A stretch of 64,000 bases of DNA, taken from Pseudomonas entomophila. Lineage in GTDB: Bacteria > Pseudomonadota > Gammaproteobacteria > Pseudomonadales > Pseudomonadaceae. A program made the position numbers and the translations under genes. The stretch is taken from assembly GCF_029193575.1 (NCBI RefSeq), contig NZ_JARGCS010000015.1, forward strand, positions 1 through 64,000, given 5' to 3'. Shown here piece after piece: positions 57,654 through 64,000 of the stretch (positions are counted from its first letter, which is position 1; each line of letters begins with the position of its first letter). Under the pieces are notes generated by a model. That model was not told the DNA's origin. It saw only the letters and a program-made list of their open reading frames with translations, and did not search any database.

Positions 57654-59324
57654 TCAGAACGATCGCTGCACGGTGAAGGCGATGAAGTCGCGGTCCTTGA
57701 GGGGTTGGCCGTAGGTATTGGCGTTGCGCGCATCGAGGAAGTTGTCGCTGCCGCCGATGTAGCGCGTGTAGTTGAGGCCGGCCTTCCAGGTTTGCAGGTA
57801 TTCCAGCTGCACGCCGATGCTGACGTCACCGCCGTTGTCACCGACGCCGTTGTTGAACTTGCTGATCACCGAGGAGCGGCCCTTGGGGTTGTAGCCAAGG
57901 CCCAGCGGCACGCTGAGGTCGACGCCGGGGTAGACCTGGAAGAAGTTCGGCGTGAAGGTCATGCGCAGGCCCCAGGCGTCGCGTTCGCTGTTCGGGTCCA
58001 GTGCCTCGGGGTTCTTGGTGATGCTGGTGCGCCGGTGCCAGGCGACTTCGCCGGCCAGGCTCGCCGAATCCCAGAAACCGTTGCCGTTGAACGCATACAG
58101 GGTCGAGAGCTGGGCGTGCAGCGAGTTGCCCACGGCGTACAGCGGGTGGCCGTCGTTGTCGCCCAGGCCTAATGGGTTGGCCTGGGACACGCTGACCAGT
58201 GGGGTGTTGCGCCGCACCGACACTTCACCGGCGACGTTGGCATCGCCCACCGAGGTGCTGAAGCTGGCGCCAAAGGCGCTGATGCCTTCGGCGTACACCA
58301 GTTGGTAGTCGCCGAGCTGCCCGGTGAGCGGGTTCGGCCCGCCGGCGTTGGCGCGGGTGTAGAGCATCGGGTCCTTGGCGTGGTAGCGGATCGCGTAGAG
58401 GCCGAAGTCGGTGTTCCAGTCTTCCGGCGAGAAGCGCAGCGACAGGCCGTACTGGCCTTTGTCGCCGGGCTTGATGTCCTTGCCGCGCAAGAACGCCAGG
58501 GGCTGGCGGTTGGGGCCGATCGGGCCGCCGACGATCAGCCGCTCGCCGCCTTCGCCGACCACATCGGAGGTGGAGAAGTAGCTGCCCACGGCGGGGATGC
58601 GGTTCTCTTCCCATTCGAACTGGTAGTAGGCCGCCAGCGACAGGTTGGGGCGCAGTTGGATCTGCCCGGAGAACTGGTTGACCGGGCGGATCAGCTCCTT
58701 GAACGGCGTGCCGGGCACCGAGGTGGCCTTGATGATGTCCACCGGCGCCTGGCCGCCGGCGATGCCGTTGGCGCCGAAGAACAGGCTCTCGCCCCACAGC
58801 ACGGTGTGCCGGCCCAGGCGGAAGCTGCTGGGCAGTTCGCCGAGGTTGCCCTTGCCGAACATGAAGGCGTCGAGGATCTCCGCCTTGCCGCCGTGCAGGC
58901 CACGGGTGTCGTCGGTGAAGCGGTCGTTGGCCACCGAGCGCTGGTTGGCGGTGGCGGCGGAGTCGTTGTCGTTGTTGCCCTGGTAGACGGTGTCGTACCA
59001 GCCGGCGGCGCTGACCCGGGCGCCGAAGTTCTGGTAGCGGGCGTCGAACTCCGACAGCAGGTTCAGGCGGTTGGAGATCAGGCCCTTGTCGAAGTTGCGG
59101 TCGCTGTCGTCCTGGTTCACCGCGCTGGTCAGCTTGCTGTCGCGGTCCTTCAGGCGCCAGGCGGCGTTGTACTTGACGGTGTTGTCCCAGCGCAGGCGCA
59201 GGTCGGAATCACCGGTGTCGATCTCGAAGGCGTAGGCGCCCGGCAGGGTCGTGAGGGTAGCCACGGCGGCCAGGGCTGCCCATTGGCGACGCGCGCAGGC
59301 GCCACCGGTACTGGTGCGTTTCAT
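57654..59324 (-). CDS. DUF1302 outer-membrane protein
   Basis: This 556-residue protein has a signal peptide (ending GAYA) and is likely a beta-barrel, ending in an aromatic strand (DFIAFTVQRSF). DSDLRLRWDNTVKYNAAWRL and FRLGRHTVLWGESLFFGANG are typical of DUF1302. It heads the operon and probably admits or binds the hydrophobic substrate at the outer membrane. The ATG has AGAGG ten bases upstream. Confidence 0.88.
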   Translation of the reverse strand: MKRTSTGGACARRQWAALAAVATLTTLPGAYAFEIDTGDSDLRLRWDNTVKYNAAWRLKDRDSKLTSAVNQDDSDRNFDKGLISNRLNLLSEFDARYQNFGARVSAAGWYDTVYQGNNDNDSAATANQRSVANDRFTDDTRGLHGGKAEILDAFMFGKGNLGELPSSFRLGRHTVLWGESLFFGANGIAGGQAPVDIIKATSVPGTPFKELIRPVNQFSGQIQLRPNLSLAAYYQFEWEENRIPAVGSYFSTSDVVGEGGERLIVGGPIGPNRQPLAFLRGKDIKPGDKGQYGLSLRFSPEDWNTDFGLYAIRYHAKDPMLYTRANAGGPNPLTGQLGDYQLVYAEGISAFGASFSTSVGDANVAGEVSVRRNTPLVSVSQANPLGLGDNDGHPLYAVGNSLHAQLSTLYAFNGNGFWDSASLAGEVAWHRRTSITKNPEALDPNSERDAWGLRMTFTPNFFQVYPGVDLSVPLGLGYNPKGRSSVISKFNNGVGDNGGDVSIGVQLEYLQTWKAGLNYTRYIGGSDNFLDARNANTYGQPLKDRDFIAFTVQRSF

Positions 59325-59431
59325 CGATGCCAACCTCTGACTTGTTATTTTTGTCGTGAAAGGTCTTTGCCAGAACCGCGCTCCCTTGCAGCTCTGGTTT
59401 CGATCATAGGAACGCGCCAACAATTCGAACA

Positions 59432-59446
59432 ATCGATTATCGGGAT
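59432..59446. promoter_or_regulatory. Candidate NodD-type LysR binding half-box
   Basis: ATC-N9-GAT (ATC at 59432, GAT at 59444) lies in the 188-base divergent region, 66 bases before the LysR gene and 107 before the DUF1302 gene. ATC-N9-GAT is the half-site bound by NodD-like LysR proteins, the class of the adjacent regulator. Confidence 0.45.
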
Positions 59447-59512
59447 GCCAACCATCCATAAAAAGTGATACAACGCGCCGTGGCCATGTGGAGCCTTCCT
59501 GGAGCCTGAGCG

Positions 59513-60436
59513 ATGCGTTTTCATCACCTGGACCTGAACCTGCTGGTGGTGCTCGACACGATGCTCACCGAGCAAAACATCACCCGCGCGGCGGAGCGGC
59601 TGAACGTCAGCCAGTCGGCGGCCAGCGGCCTGCTGGGGCGGCTGCGTGAGTATTTCGACGATGCGTTGCTGGTGCAGGTGGGGCGGCGCATGCTGCCCAC
59701 CCCGCTGGCGCAGGGCCTGGCCGAACCGGTGCGGCGGGTGTTGCTGGACATCCAGTCGAGCATCGTCAACAAGCCGGACTTCGACCCGCTGACCTGCAAG
59801 CGGCATTTCAAGATCATCGCCACCGACTTCGTCACCACGGTGATCATCGGCCCGCTGACCCGCCACCTGCAGCGCGTGGCCCCGCACATCACCCTGGACA
59901 TCCAGCCGGCGGCGGACAACTACGAGCAGTTGCTGACCCAGGGCGAGGTGGATTTCGCGATCATGCCCGACCTCTACCTGTCGGAGCTGCATGCCAAGGA
60001 ATTGCTGTTCGAGGACGACTATCAGTGCGTGGTGTGGCGCGACAACCCGCTGGTGGGCGATAGCCTGACGCTGGAGGAGTACCTGGGGCTGGGGCACGTG
60101 GCGACCAACTTCGGCAGCAACCGCGAGCCGAGTTTCGGCGAGAAGATGTTGCGCCGGTATGGCACGGCGCGGCGGGTGGAGCTGACCTCGAGCAGTTTCA
60201 ACACGGTGCCGCACCTGCTGGTGGGCACGCACCGGGTGGCGGTGATGCAGCGCAGCCTGGCGACGTTGTATGCGGGGTTCCTGCCGCTGAAGGTGTTGCC
60301 GTTGCCGTTCGAGCTGCCGTTGCTGCGTGAGTTCGCGTTGTGGAACAAGGTGCTGGACAGCGACCCGGCGCATCGCTGGATGCGCGGGAGGTTGCAGGAG
60401 GTGGCGGGGGAGGCGTTGGGGGGCGGGCGCCAGTAG
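59513..60436 (+). CDS. NodD-type LysR regulator
   Basis: This 307-residue regulator has an N-terminal helix-turn-helix in the NodD-like context LDLNLLVVLDTMLTEQNITR and AAERLNVSQSAASGLLGRLR. It is divergent from the DUF1302 operon, which it most likely activates in response to the transported compound. The C-terminal substrate domain is complete. Confidence 0.9.
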   Translation: MRFHHLDLNLLVVLDTMLTEQNITRAAERLNVSQSAASGLLGRLREYFDDALLVQVGRRMLPTPLAQGLAEPVRRVLLDIQSSIVNKPDFDPLTCKRHFKIIATDFVTTVIIGPLTRHLQRVAPHITLDIQPAADNYEQLLTQGEVDFAIMPDLYLSELHAKELLFEDDYQCVVWRDNPLVGDSLTLEEYLGLGHVATNFGSNREPSFGEKMLRRYGTARRVELTSSSFNTVPHLLVGTHRVAVMQRSLATLYAGFLPLKVLPLPFELPLLREFALWNKVLDSDPAHRWMRGRLQEVAGEALGGGRQ

Positions 60437-60533
60437 GGCATTGGGTGTTCTGGCGGGCCCTGTCGCGGGGCGGCGGTGACCCTGTACAAGCGGGCCTGCG
60501 CCGCGATGAGGCCGCCGCGTTCCTGACAGACAC

Positions 60534-60558
60534 AAAAAAGGCCGCTTGCGCGGCCTTC
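60534..60558 (-). terminator. Terminator of yhcB
   Basis: On the minus strand GGCCGCGCAAGCGGCC is followed by TTTTTT, 15 bases beyond the yhcB stop: a clear intrinsic terminator. Between it and the LysR stop at 60436 is a degraded REP-like stretch (60,455-60,507). Confidence 0.85.
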
Positions 60559-60573
60559 GTCGGTTTCAGCGCC

Positions 60574-61011
60574 TCAACGCTTCAACCCGTAGCTCTCGTC
60601 GAGCATGCCCGGCGAGTTCGGCGCCTTCGGCGCATAGTCGCGCGGCACCTCGGCGGTGTCCTTCGGCGGGGTCAGGCGGTCACGTGGCCCCTGCGCCGCT
60701 TCCGAATGCAGCGAGGCCAGCAGGCGCTGGCGGGTCAGCTCGTCCAGGGCCAGGCGATTGGCGCCATCGGCCAGGTGGTCCTGGACGTCCTGGTAGCTCT
60801 GGGTCAGTTTCTTGACCAGCGCCGCCGTGCTGTTGAAGTGGGTCACCACTTCATTCTGGTAGTTGTCGAAACGCTGCTGGATGTCGTCCAGCTGGCGTTG
60901 CGTGCTGCTTGGCGCAGCGTTGGGCAGCAGGCGGGCCAGCGCGAAACCGACGACGACGCCCACGACCAGGGCCAGGGTCGGCAGCAACCAAACAAGGAGC
61001 GAGTGTTCCAC
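60574..61011 (-). CDS. yhcB: YhcB/ZapG-family inner-membrane protein
   Basis: This 145-residue DUF1043 protein has an N-terminal membrane helix (LLPTLALVVGVVVGFALARL), a coiled coil (about 35-100) and a disordered Pro-rich tail. In E. coli YhcB links cell envelope growth and division. It is divergent from the hydrolase gene. Confidence 0.88.
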   Translation of the reverse strand: MEHSLLVWLLPTLALVVGVVVGFALARLLPNAAPSSTQRQLDDIQQRFDNYQNEVVTHFNSTAALVKKLTQSYQDVQDHLADGANRLALDELTRQRLLASLHSEAAQGPRDRLTPPKDTAEVPRDYAPKAPNSPGMLDESYGLKR

Positions 61012-61156
61012 GAGTCCTTCCTCTCTAAACGGCTTTGCTTTACGTTAACGGCTCAGACCTGCGCTGTATACCGCGAGCAATCGCAAATATCTCAGAACAG
61101 AATTCCTCAGCTAGACGAGTCGACCCCTTCCGAGGTCACGGAGTTGTACCTTGCTC

Positions 61157-61786
61157 ATGCGTGAAACCCCCTTGTTCATCGATGGCCCCGCCGGCCAACT
61201 GGAAGCCTTGTACCTGGACGTGGCCGAGGCCCGCGGCGCGGTGCTGATCTGCCACCCCAACCCGGTCCAGGGCGGCACCATGCTCAACAAGGTGGTCTCG
61301 ACCCTGCAACGCACCGCCCGTGACGCCGGCTACATCACCTTGCGCTTCAACTACCGCGGCGTCGGCCAGAGCGCCGGCGCCCACGACATGGGCGCCGGCG
61401 AAGTGGCCGATGCCGAGGCCGCCGCGGCCTGGCTGCGGGCCAGGCACCCGGAGCTGCCGTTGGTGCTGATGGGCTTCTCGTTCGGTGGCTTCGTCGCTGC
61501 CAGCCTCGCCGGCCGTCTGGAGGCCGCCGGGGTGGAGCTGCGGCAGCTGTTCATGATCGCCCCGGCGGTGATGCGCCTGACCGCCGACTTCCCGCTGCCC
61601 GAGCGCTGCGCCCTGACCGTGGTGCAGCCCGACAGCGACGAGGTGGTGGCCCCAGCGTTGGTCTACGACTGGTCCGCAGACCTGTCGCGCCCCCATGAGC
61701 TGCTGAAAGTGGCAGAATGCGGACACTTCTTCCATGGCAAGCTGACCGATCTGAAGGATCTGCTGCTGCCGCGTCTTTCGAACTGA
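61157..61786 (+). CDS. Alpha/beta hydrolase
   Basis: This 209-residue small hydrolase has the nucleophile in MGFSFGGFV, Asp in QPDSDEVV and His in ECGHFFHGK, and the oxyanion loop HPNPVQGGTM, which is typical of a widespread proteobacterial family without a set substrate. The ATG at 61157 is directly in front of MRETPLF. It is followed 25 bases later by trpS. Confidence 0.9.
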   Translation: MRETPLFIDGPAGQLEALYLDVAEARGAVLICHPNPVQGGTMLNKVVSTLQRTARDAGYITLRFNYRGVGQSAGAHDMGAGEVADAEAAAAWLRARHPELPLVLMGFSFGGFVAASLAGRLEAAGVELRQLFMIAPAVMRLTADFPLPERCALTVVQPDSDEVVAPALVYDWSADLSRPHELLKVAECGHFFHGKLTDLKDLLLPRLSN

Positions 61787-61811
61787 GCCAAGCCTGATCA
61801 AGCGATAACCC

Positions 61812-63161
61812 ATGACTACGCGCATCCTCACCGGTATCACCACCACCGGCACCCCGCACCTGGGCAACTACGCCGGCGCCATCCGCCCGGCGATTCTCGC
61901 CAGCCAGCAGCCCGGTGCCGACTCGTTCTACTTCCTGGCCGACTACCACGCCCTGATCAAGTGCGACGACCCGCTGCGCATCCAGCGCTCGCGCCTGGAA
62001 ATCGCCGCCACCTGGCTGGCCGGCGGCCTGGACCCGGACAAGGTGACTTTCTACCGCCAGTCCGACATTCCCGAGATCCCCGAACTCACCTGGCTGCTGA
62101 CCTGCGTCAGCGCCAAGGGCCTGCTCAACCGCGCCCACGCCTACAAGGCCTCGGTGGACAAGAACCTGGAGAACGGCGAAGACCCGGACGCTGGCGTGAC
62201 CATGGGCCTGTACAGCTACCCGGTGCTGATGGCCGCCGACATCCTGATGTTCAACGCCCACAAGGTGCCGGTCGGCCGTGACCAGATCCAGCACGTGGAA
62301 ATGGCCCGCGACATCGGCCAGCGCTTCAACCACCTGTTCGGCCAGGGCAAGGAGTTCTTCGTCCTGCCCGAGGCGTTGATCGAGGAAAGCGTGGCGACCC
62401 TGCCGGGCCTGGACGGTCGCAAGATGTCCAAGAGCTACGACAACACCATCCCGCTGTTCACCAGCGCCAAGGACATGAAGGACGCCATCTCGCGCATCGT
62501 CACCGACTCGCGCGCGCCAGGCGAGCCGAAGGATGCCGACAACTCGCACCTGTTCACCCTGTTCCAGGCCTTCGCCACCCCGGCGCAATCGGCGGAGTTC
62601 CGCGAAGAGCTGCTGCAGGGCCTGGGCTGGGGCGAGGCCAAGCAGCGCCTGTTCCAGTTGCTCGACGGCCAACTGGGCGAGGCTCGCGAGCGTTATCACC
62701 AGTTGATCGCGCGCCCGGCGGATCTCGAGGATATCCTCCTGGCCGGCGCCGCCAAGGCGCGCAAGACCGCCTCTCCGTTCCTCGAGCAACTGCGCGAGGC
62801 GGTGGGCCTGCGTTCGTTCCGCAACCTGGTGCAGACCGGCACCGAGGCAAAGAAGAAGGCCGCCAAGAGCGCGCGCTTCGTCAGCTTCCGTGACGACGAC
62901 GGCAGCTTCCGCTTCCGCCTGCTGGCCGCCGATGGCGAGCAACTGCTGCTGTCGCGCAGCTTCGCCGATGGCAAGAGCGCTGGCGCGGTGAGCAAGCAGT
63001 TGCAGCAGGGCGGCGATGCCGACGTGCGCGTCGAGGGCCTGGGCTTCAGCCTGTGGCTGGCCGGCGAGCAGGTCGCCGAAGGCCCGCAGTTCGCCGACGA
63101 GGCGGCCCGTGACGCGGCGATCCAGAGCCTGCGCGTGGCGCTGGAGCCGCAACAGGACTGA
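61812..63161 (+). CDS. trpS: Tryptophanyl-tRNA synthetase with C-terminal extension
   Basis: This class I synthetase of 449 residues has the HIGH motif as HLGN (16-19) and KMSKS as [10 protein letters not shown] (about 203). The first 335 or so residues match the E. coli enzyme. The last 100 or so form an extra domain with [20 protein letters not shown] and [14 protein letters not shown], similar in pattern to the small YegP/DUF1508 fold. Pseudomonas enzymes commonly have this tail. Confidence 0.96.
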   Translation: MTTRILTGITTTGTPHLGNYAGAIRPAILASQQPGADSFYFLADYHALIKCDDPLRIQRSRLEIAATWLAGGLDPDKVTFYRQSDIPEIPELTWLLTCVSAKGLLNRAHAYKASVDKNLENGEDPDAGVTMGLYSYPVLMAADILMFNAHKVPVGRDQIQHVEMARDIGQRFNHLFGQGKEFFVLPEALIEESVATLPGLDGRKMSKSYDNTIPLFTSAKDMKDAISRIVTDSRAPGEPKDADNSHLFTLFQAFATPAQSAEFREELLQGLGWGEAKQRLFQLLDGQLGEARERYHQLIARPADLEDILLAGAAKARKTASPFLEQLREAVGLRSFRNLVQTGTEAKKKAAKSARFVSFRDDDGSFRFRLLAADGEQLLLSRSFADGKSAGAVSKQLQQGGDADVRVEGLGFSLWLAGEQVAEGPQFADEAARDAAIQSLRVALEPQQD

Positions 63162-63176
63162 ACCGATCCACCCATG

Positions 63177-63196
63177 ACGGCCAGTGCGCTGGCCGT
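63177..63196. other. Perfect palindrome after trpS
   Basis: ACGGCCAGTGCGCTGGCCGT is a perfect stem-loop starting 15 bases after the trpS stop, before the main terminator. It may protect the trpS mRNA end or be an operator. Confidence 0.35.
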
Positions 63197-63216
63197 ATGT
63201 ATCATTGCCATTATGC

Positions 63217-63248
63217 GGGCCGGTCGCTACAGTGACGGCCCGTTTTTT
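63217..63248 (+). terminator. Terminator of trpS
   Basis: GGGCCGGTCGC-TACA-GTGACGGCCC followed by GTTTTTTG forms a terminator between trpS and zapE. Confidence 0.75.
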
Positions 63249-63267
63249 GTTGCCTTGCTAACGAATC

Positions 63268-64000
63268 ATGACGCCCCTAGAACGATATCAAGCAGATCTC
63301 AAACGCCCAGACTTCTTCCATGACGCGGCGCAGGAAACGGCGGTGCGTCACTTGCAGCGCCTGTACGACGATCTGGTCGCCGCGCAGAACAGCAAGCCGG
63401 GCGTGTTCGGCAAGCTGTTCGGCAAGAAGGAACAGACCCCGGTCAAGGGCCTGTATTTCTGGGGCGGGGTAGGCCGGGGCAAGACCTACCTGGTGGACAC
63501 CTTCTTCGAGGCGCTGCCGTTCAAGGAAAAGATGCGCACGCACTTCCACCGCTTCATGAAGCGTGTGCACGAAGAGATGAAGACCCTCAAGGGCGAGAAG
63601 AACCCGCTGACCATCATCGCCAAGCGCTTCTCCCAGGAAGCCAAGGTGATCTGCTTCGACGAGTTCTTCGTCTCCGACATCACCGATGCGATGATCCTCG
63701 GCACGCTGATGGAAGAGCTGTTCAAGAACGGTGTGTCGCTGGTGGCGACCTCCAACATCGTGCCCGACGGCCTGTACAAGGATGGCCTGCAACGCGCGCG
63801 CTTCCTGCCGGCTATCGCCATGATCAAGCAGTACACCGACGTGGTGAACGTCGACAGCGGCGTCGACTACCGCCTGCGCCACCTGGAGCAGGCCGAGCTG
63901 TTCCACTACCCGCTCGACGCCGCGGCCCACGAGAGCCTGCGCCAGAGCTTCCGCGCCCTGACCCCCGAGTGCACCCAGGCGGTCGAGAATGATGTGCTGA
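63268..64000 (+). CDS. zapE: ZapE: AFG1-family ATPase (cut by the window end)
   Basis: The first 244 residues of a cell-division ATPase that acts with FtsZ in E. coli are visible. It starts MTPLERYQADLKRPDFFHDA, has Walker A GGVGRGKTYL (about 66-75) and Walker B VICFDEFFVSDI. Family members have about 370 residues, so roughly a third lies beyond the window. Confidence 0.92.
   Translation, partial: MTPLERYQADLKRPDFFHDAAQETAVRHLQRLYDDLVAAQNSKPGVFGKLFGKKEQTPVKGLYFWGGVGRGKTYLVDTFFEALPFKEKMRTHFHRFMKRVHEEMKTLKGEKNPLTIIAKRFSQEAKVICFDEFFVSDITDAMILGTLMEELFKNGVSLVATSNIVPDGLYKDGLQRARFLPAIAMIKQYTDVVNVDSGVDYRLRHLEQAELFHYPLDAAAHESLRQSFRALTPECTQAVENDVL

Overview
This window is a chromosomal segment of a Pseudomonas, most likely of the P. 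putida group. The evidence is a complete twelve-gene alginate operon with closely Pseudomonas-like proteins, a methionine gamma-lyase nearly identical in its recognisable stretches to the P. putida enzyme, high G+C, putida-type REP palindromes (cores like atcgcgggg...gcttgccccgcgat), and a gene order trpS / yhcB / cysNC / cysD / Nif3 / algW that I know from Pseudomonas. No rRNA, tRNA or CRISPR array was seen.

Layout. (1) 1-7,680: an accessory sugar-acid module. An IS5-family element (1-1189) sits inside the right end of an IS66-family element (1190-1421). Next come a minus-strand L-rhamnonate operon (rhmT, rhmD, rhmA, aldA), a divergent LysR gene and a second IS66 remnant that overwrites the LysR 3' end. 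(2) 7,737-23,858: the alginate operon algD-8-44-K-E-G-X-L-I-J-F-A, all minus strand, read from a candidate AlgU-type promoter near 24,300-24,327 through a leader of about 435 nt. (3) 24,820-30,674: an accessory plus-strand cluster with a small secreted protein, an unrecognised 268-aa protein and a four-gene tripartite ABC exporter with overlapping genes. (4) 30,704-47,795: core genes, comprising yaaA, a degenerate NodB-fold protein, PIN-PhoH, moaCDE, rhlB, an esterase, the aapJQMP amino-acid ABC transporter behind a candidate sigma-54 promoter, algW, a Nif3-family gene, cysD and cysNC. (5) 47,913-59,324 plus a LysR gene: accessory metabolism, with mdeR/mdeA and a seven-gene operon (DUF1302, DUF1329, BNR-repeat protein, RND/MMPL transporter, MFS transporter, FAH-type hydrolase, cyclase-family hydrolase) facing a NodD-type LysR gene. 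(6) 60,574-64,000: core genes yhcB, an alpha/beta hydrolase, trpS and zapE (cut by the window end).

How the parts fit. RhmT/RhmD/RhmA/AldA form a full route from external L-rhamnonate to pyruvate and lactate. AlgD and AlgA make GDP-mannuronate precursors; Alg8/44 polymerise; AlgK/E/G/X/L/I/J/F modify, protect and export the polymer; AlgW is the periplasmic protease that in P. aeruginosa starts the cascade releasing AlgU, the sigma factor expected at the algD promoter. CysD/CysNC activate sulfate and MdeA breaks down methionine, so sulfur assimilation and salvage lie side by side. The two least understood units are the 25,375-30,674 exporter with its unknown partner protein and the 49,733-59,324 transport/hydrolase operon whose substrate cannot be read from the sequence.
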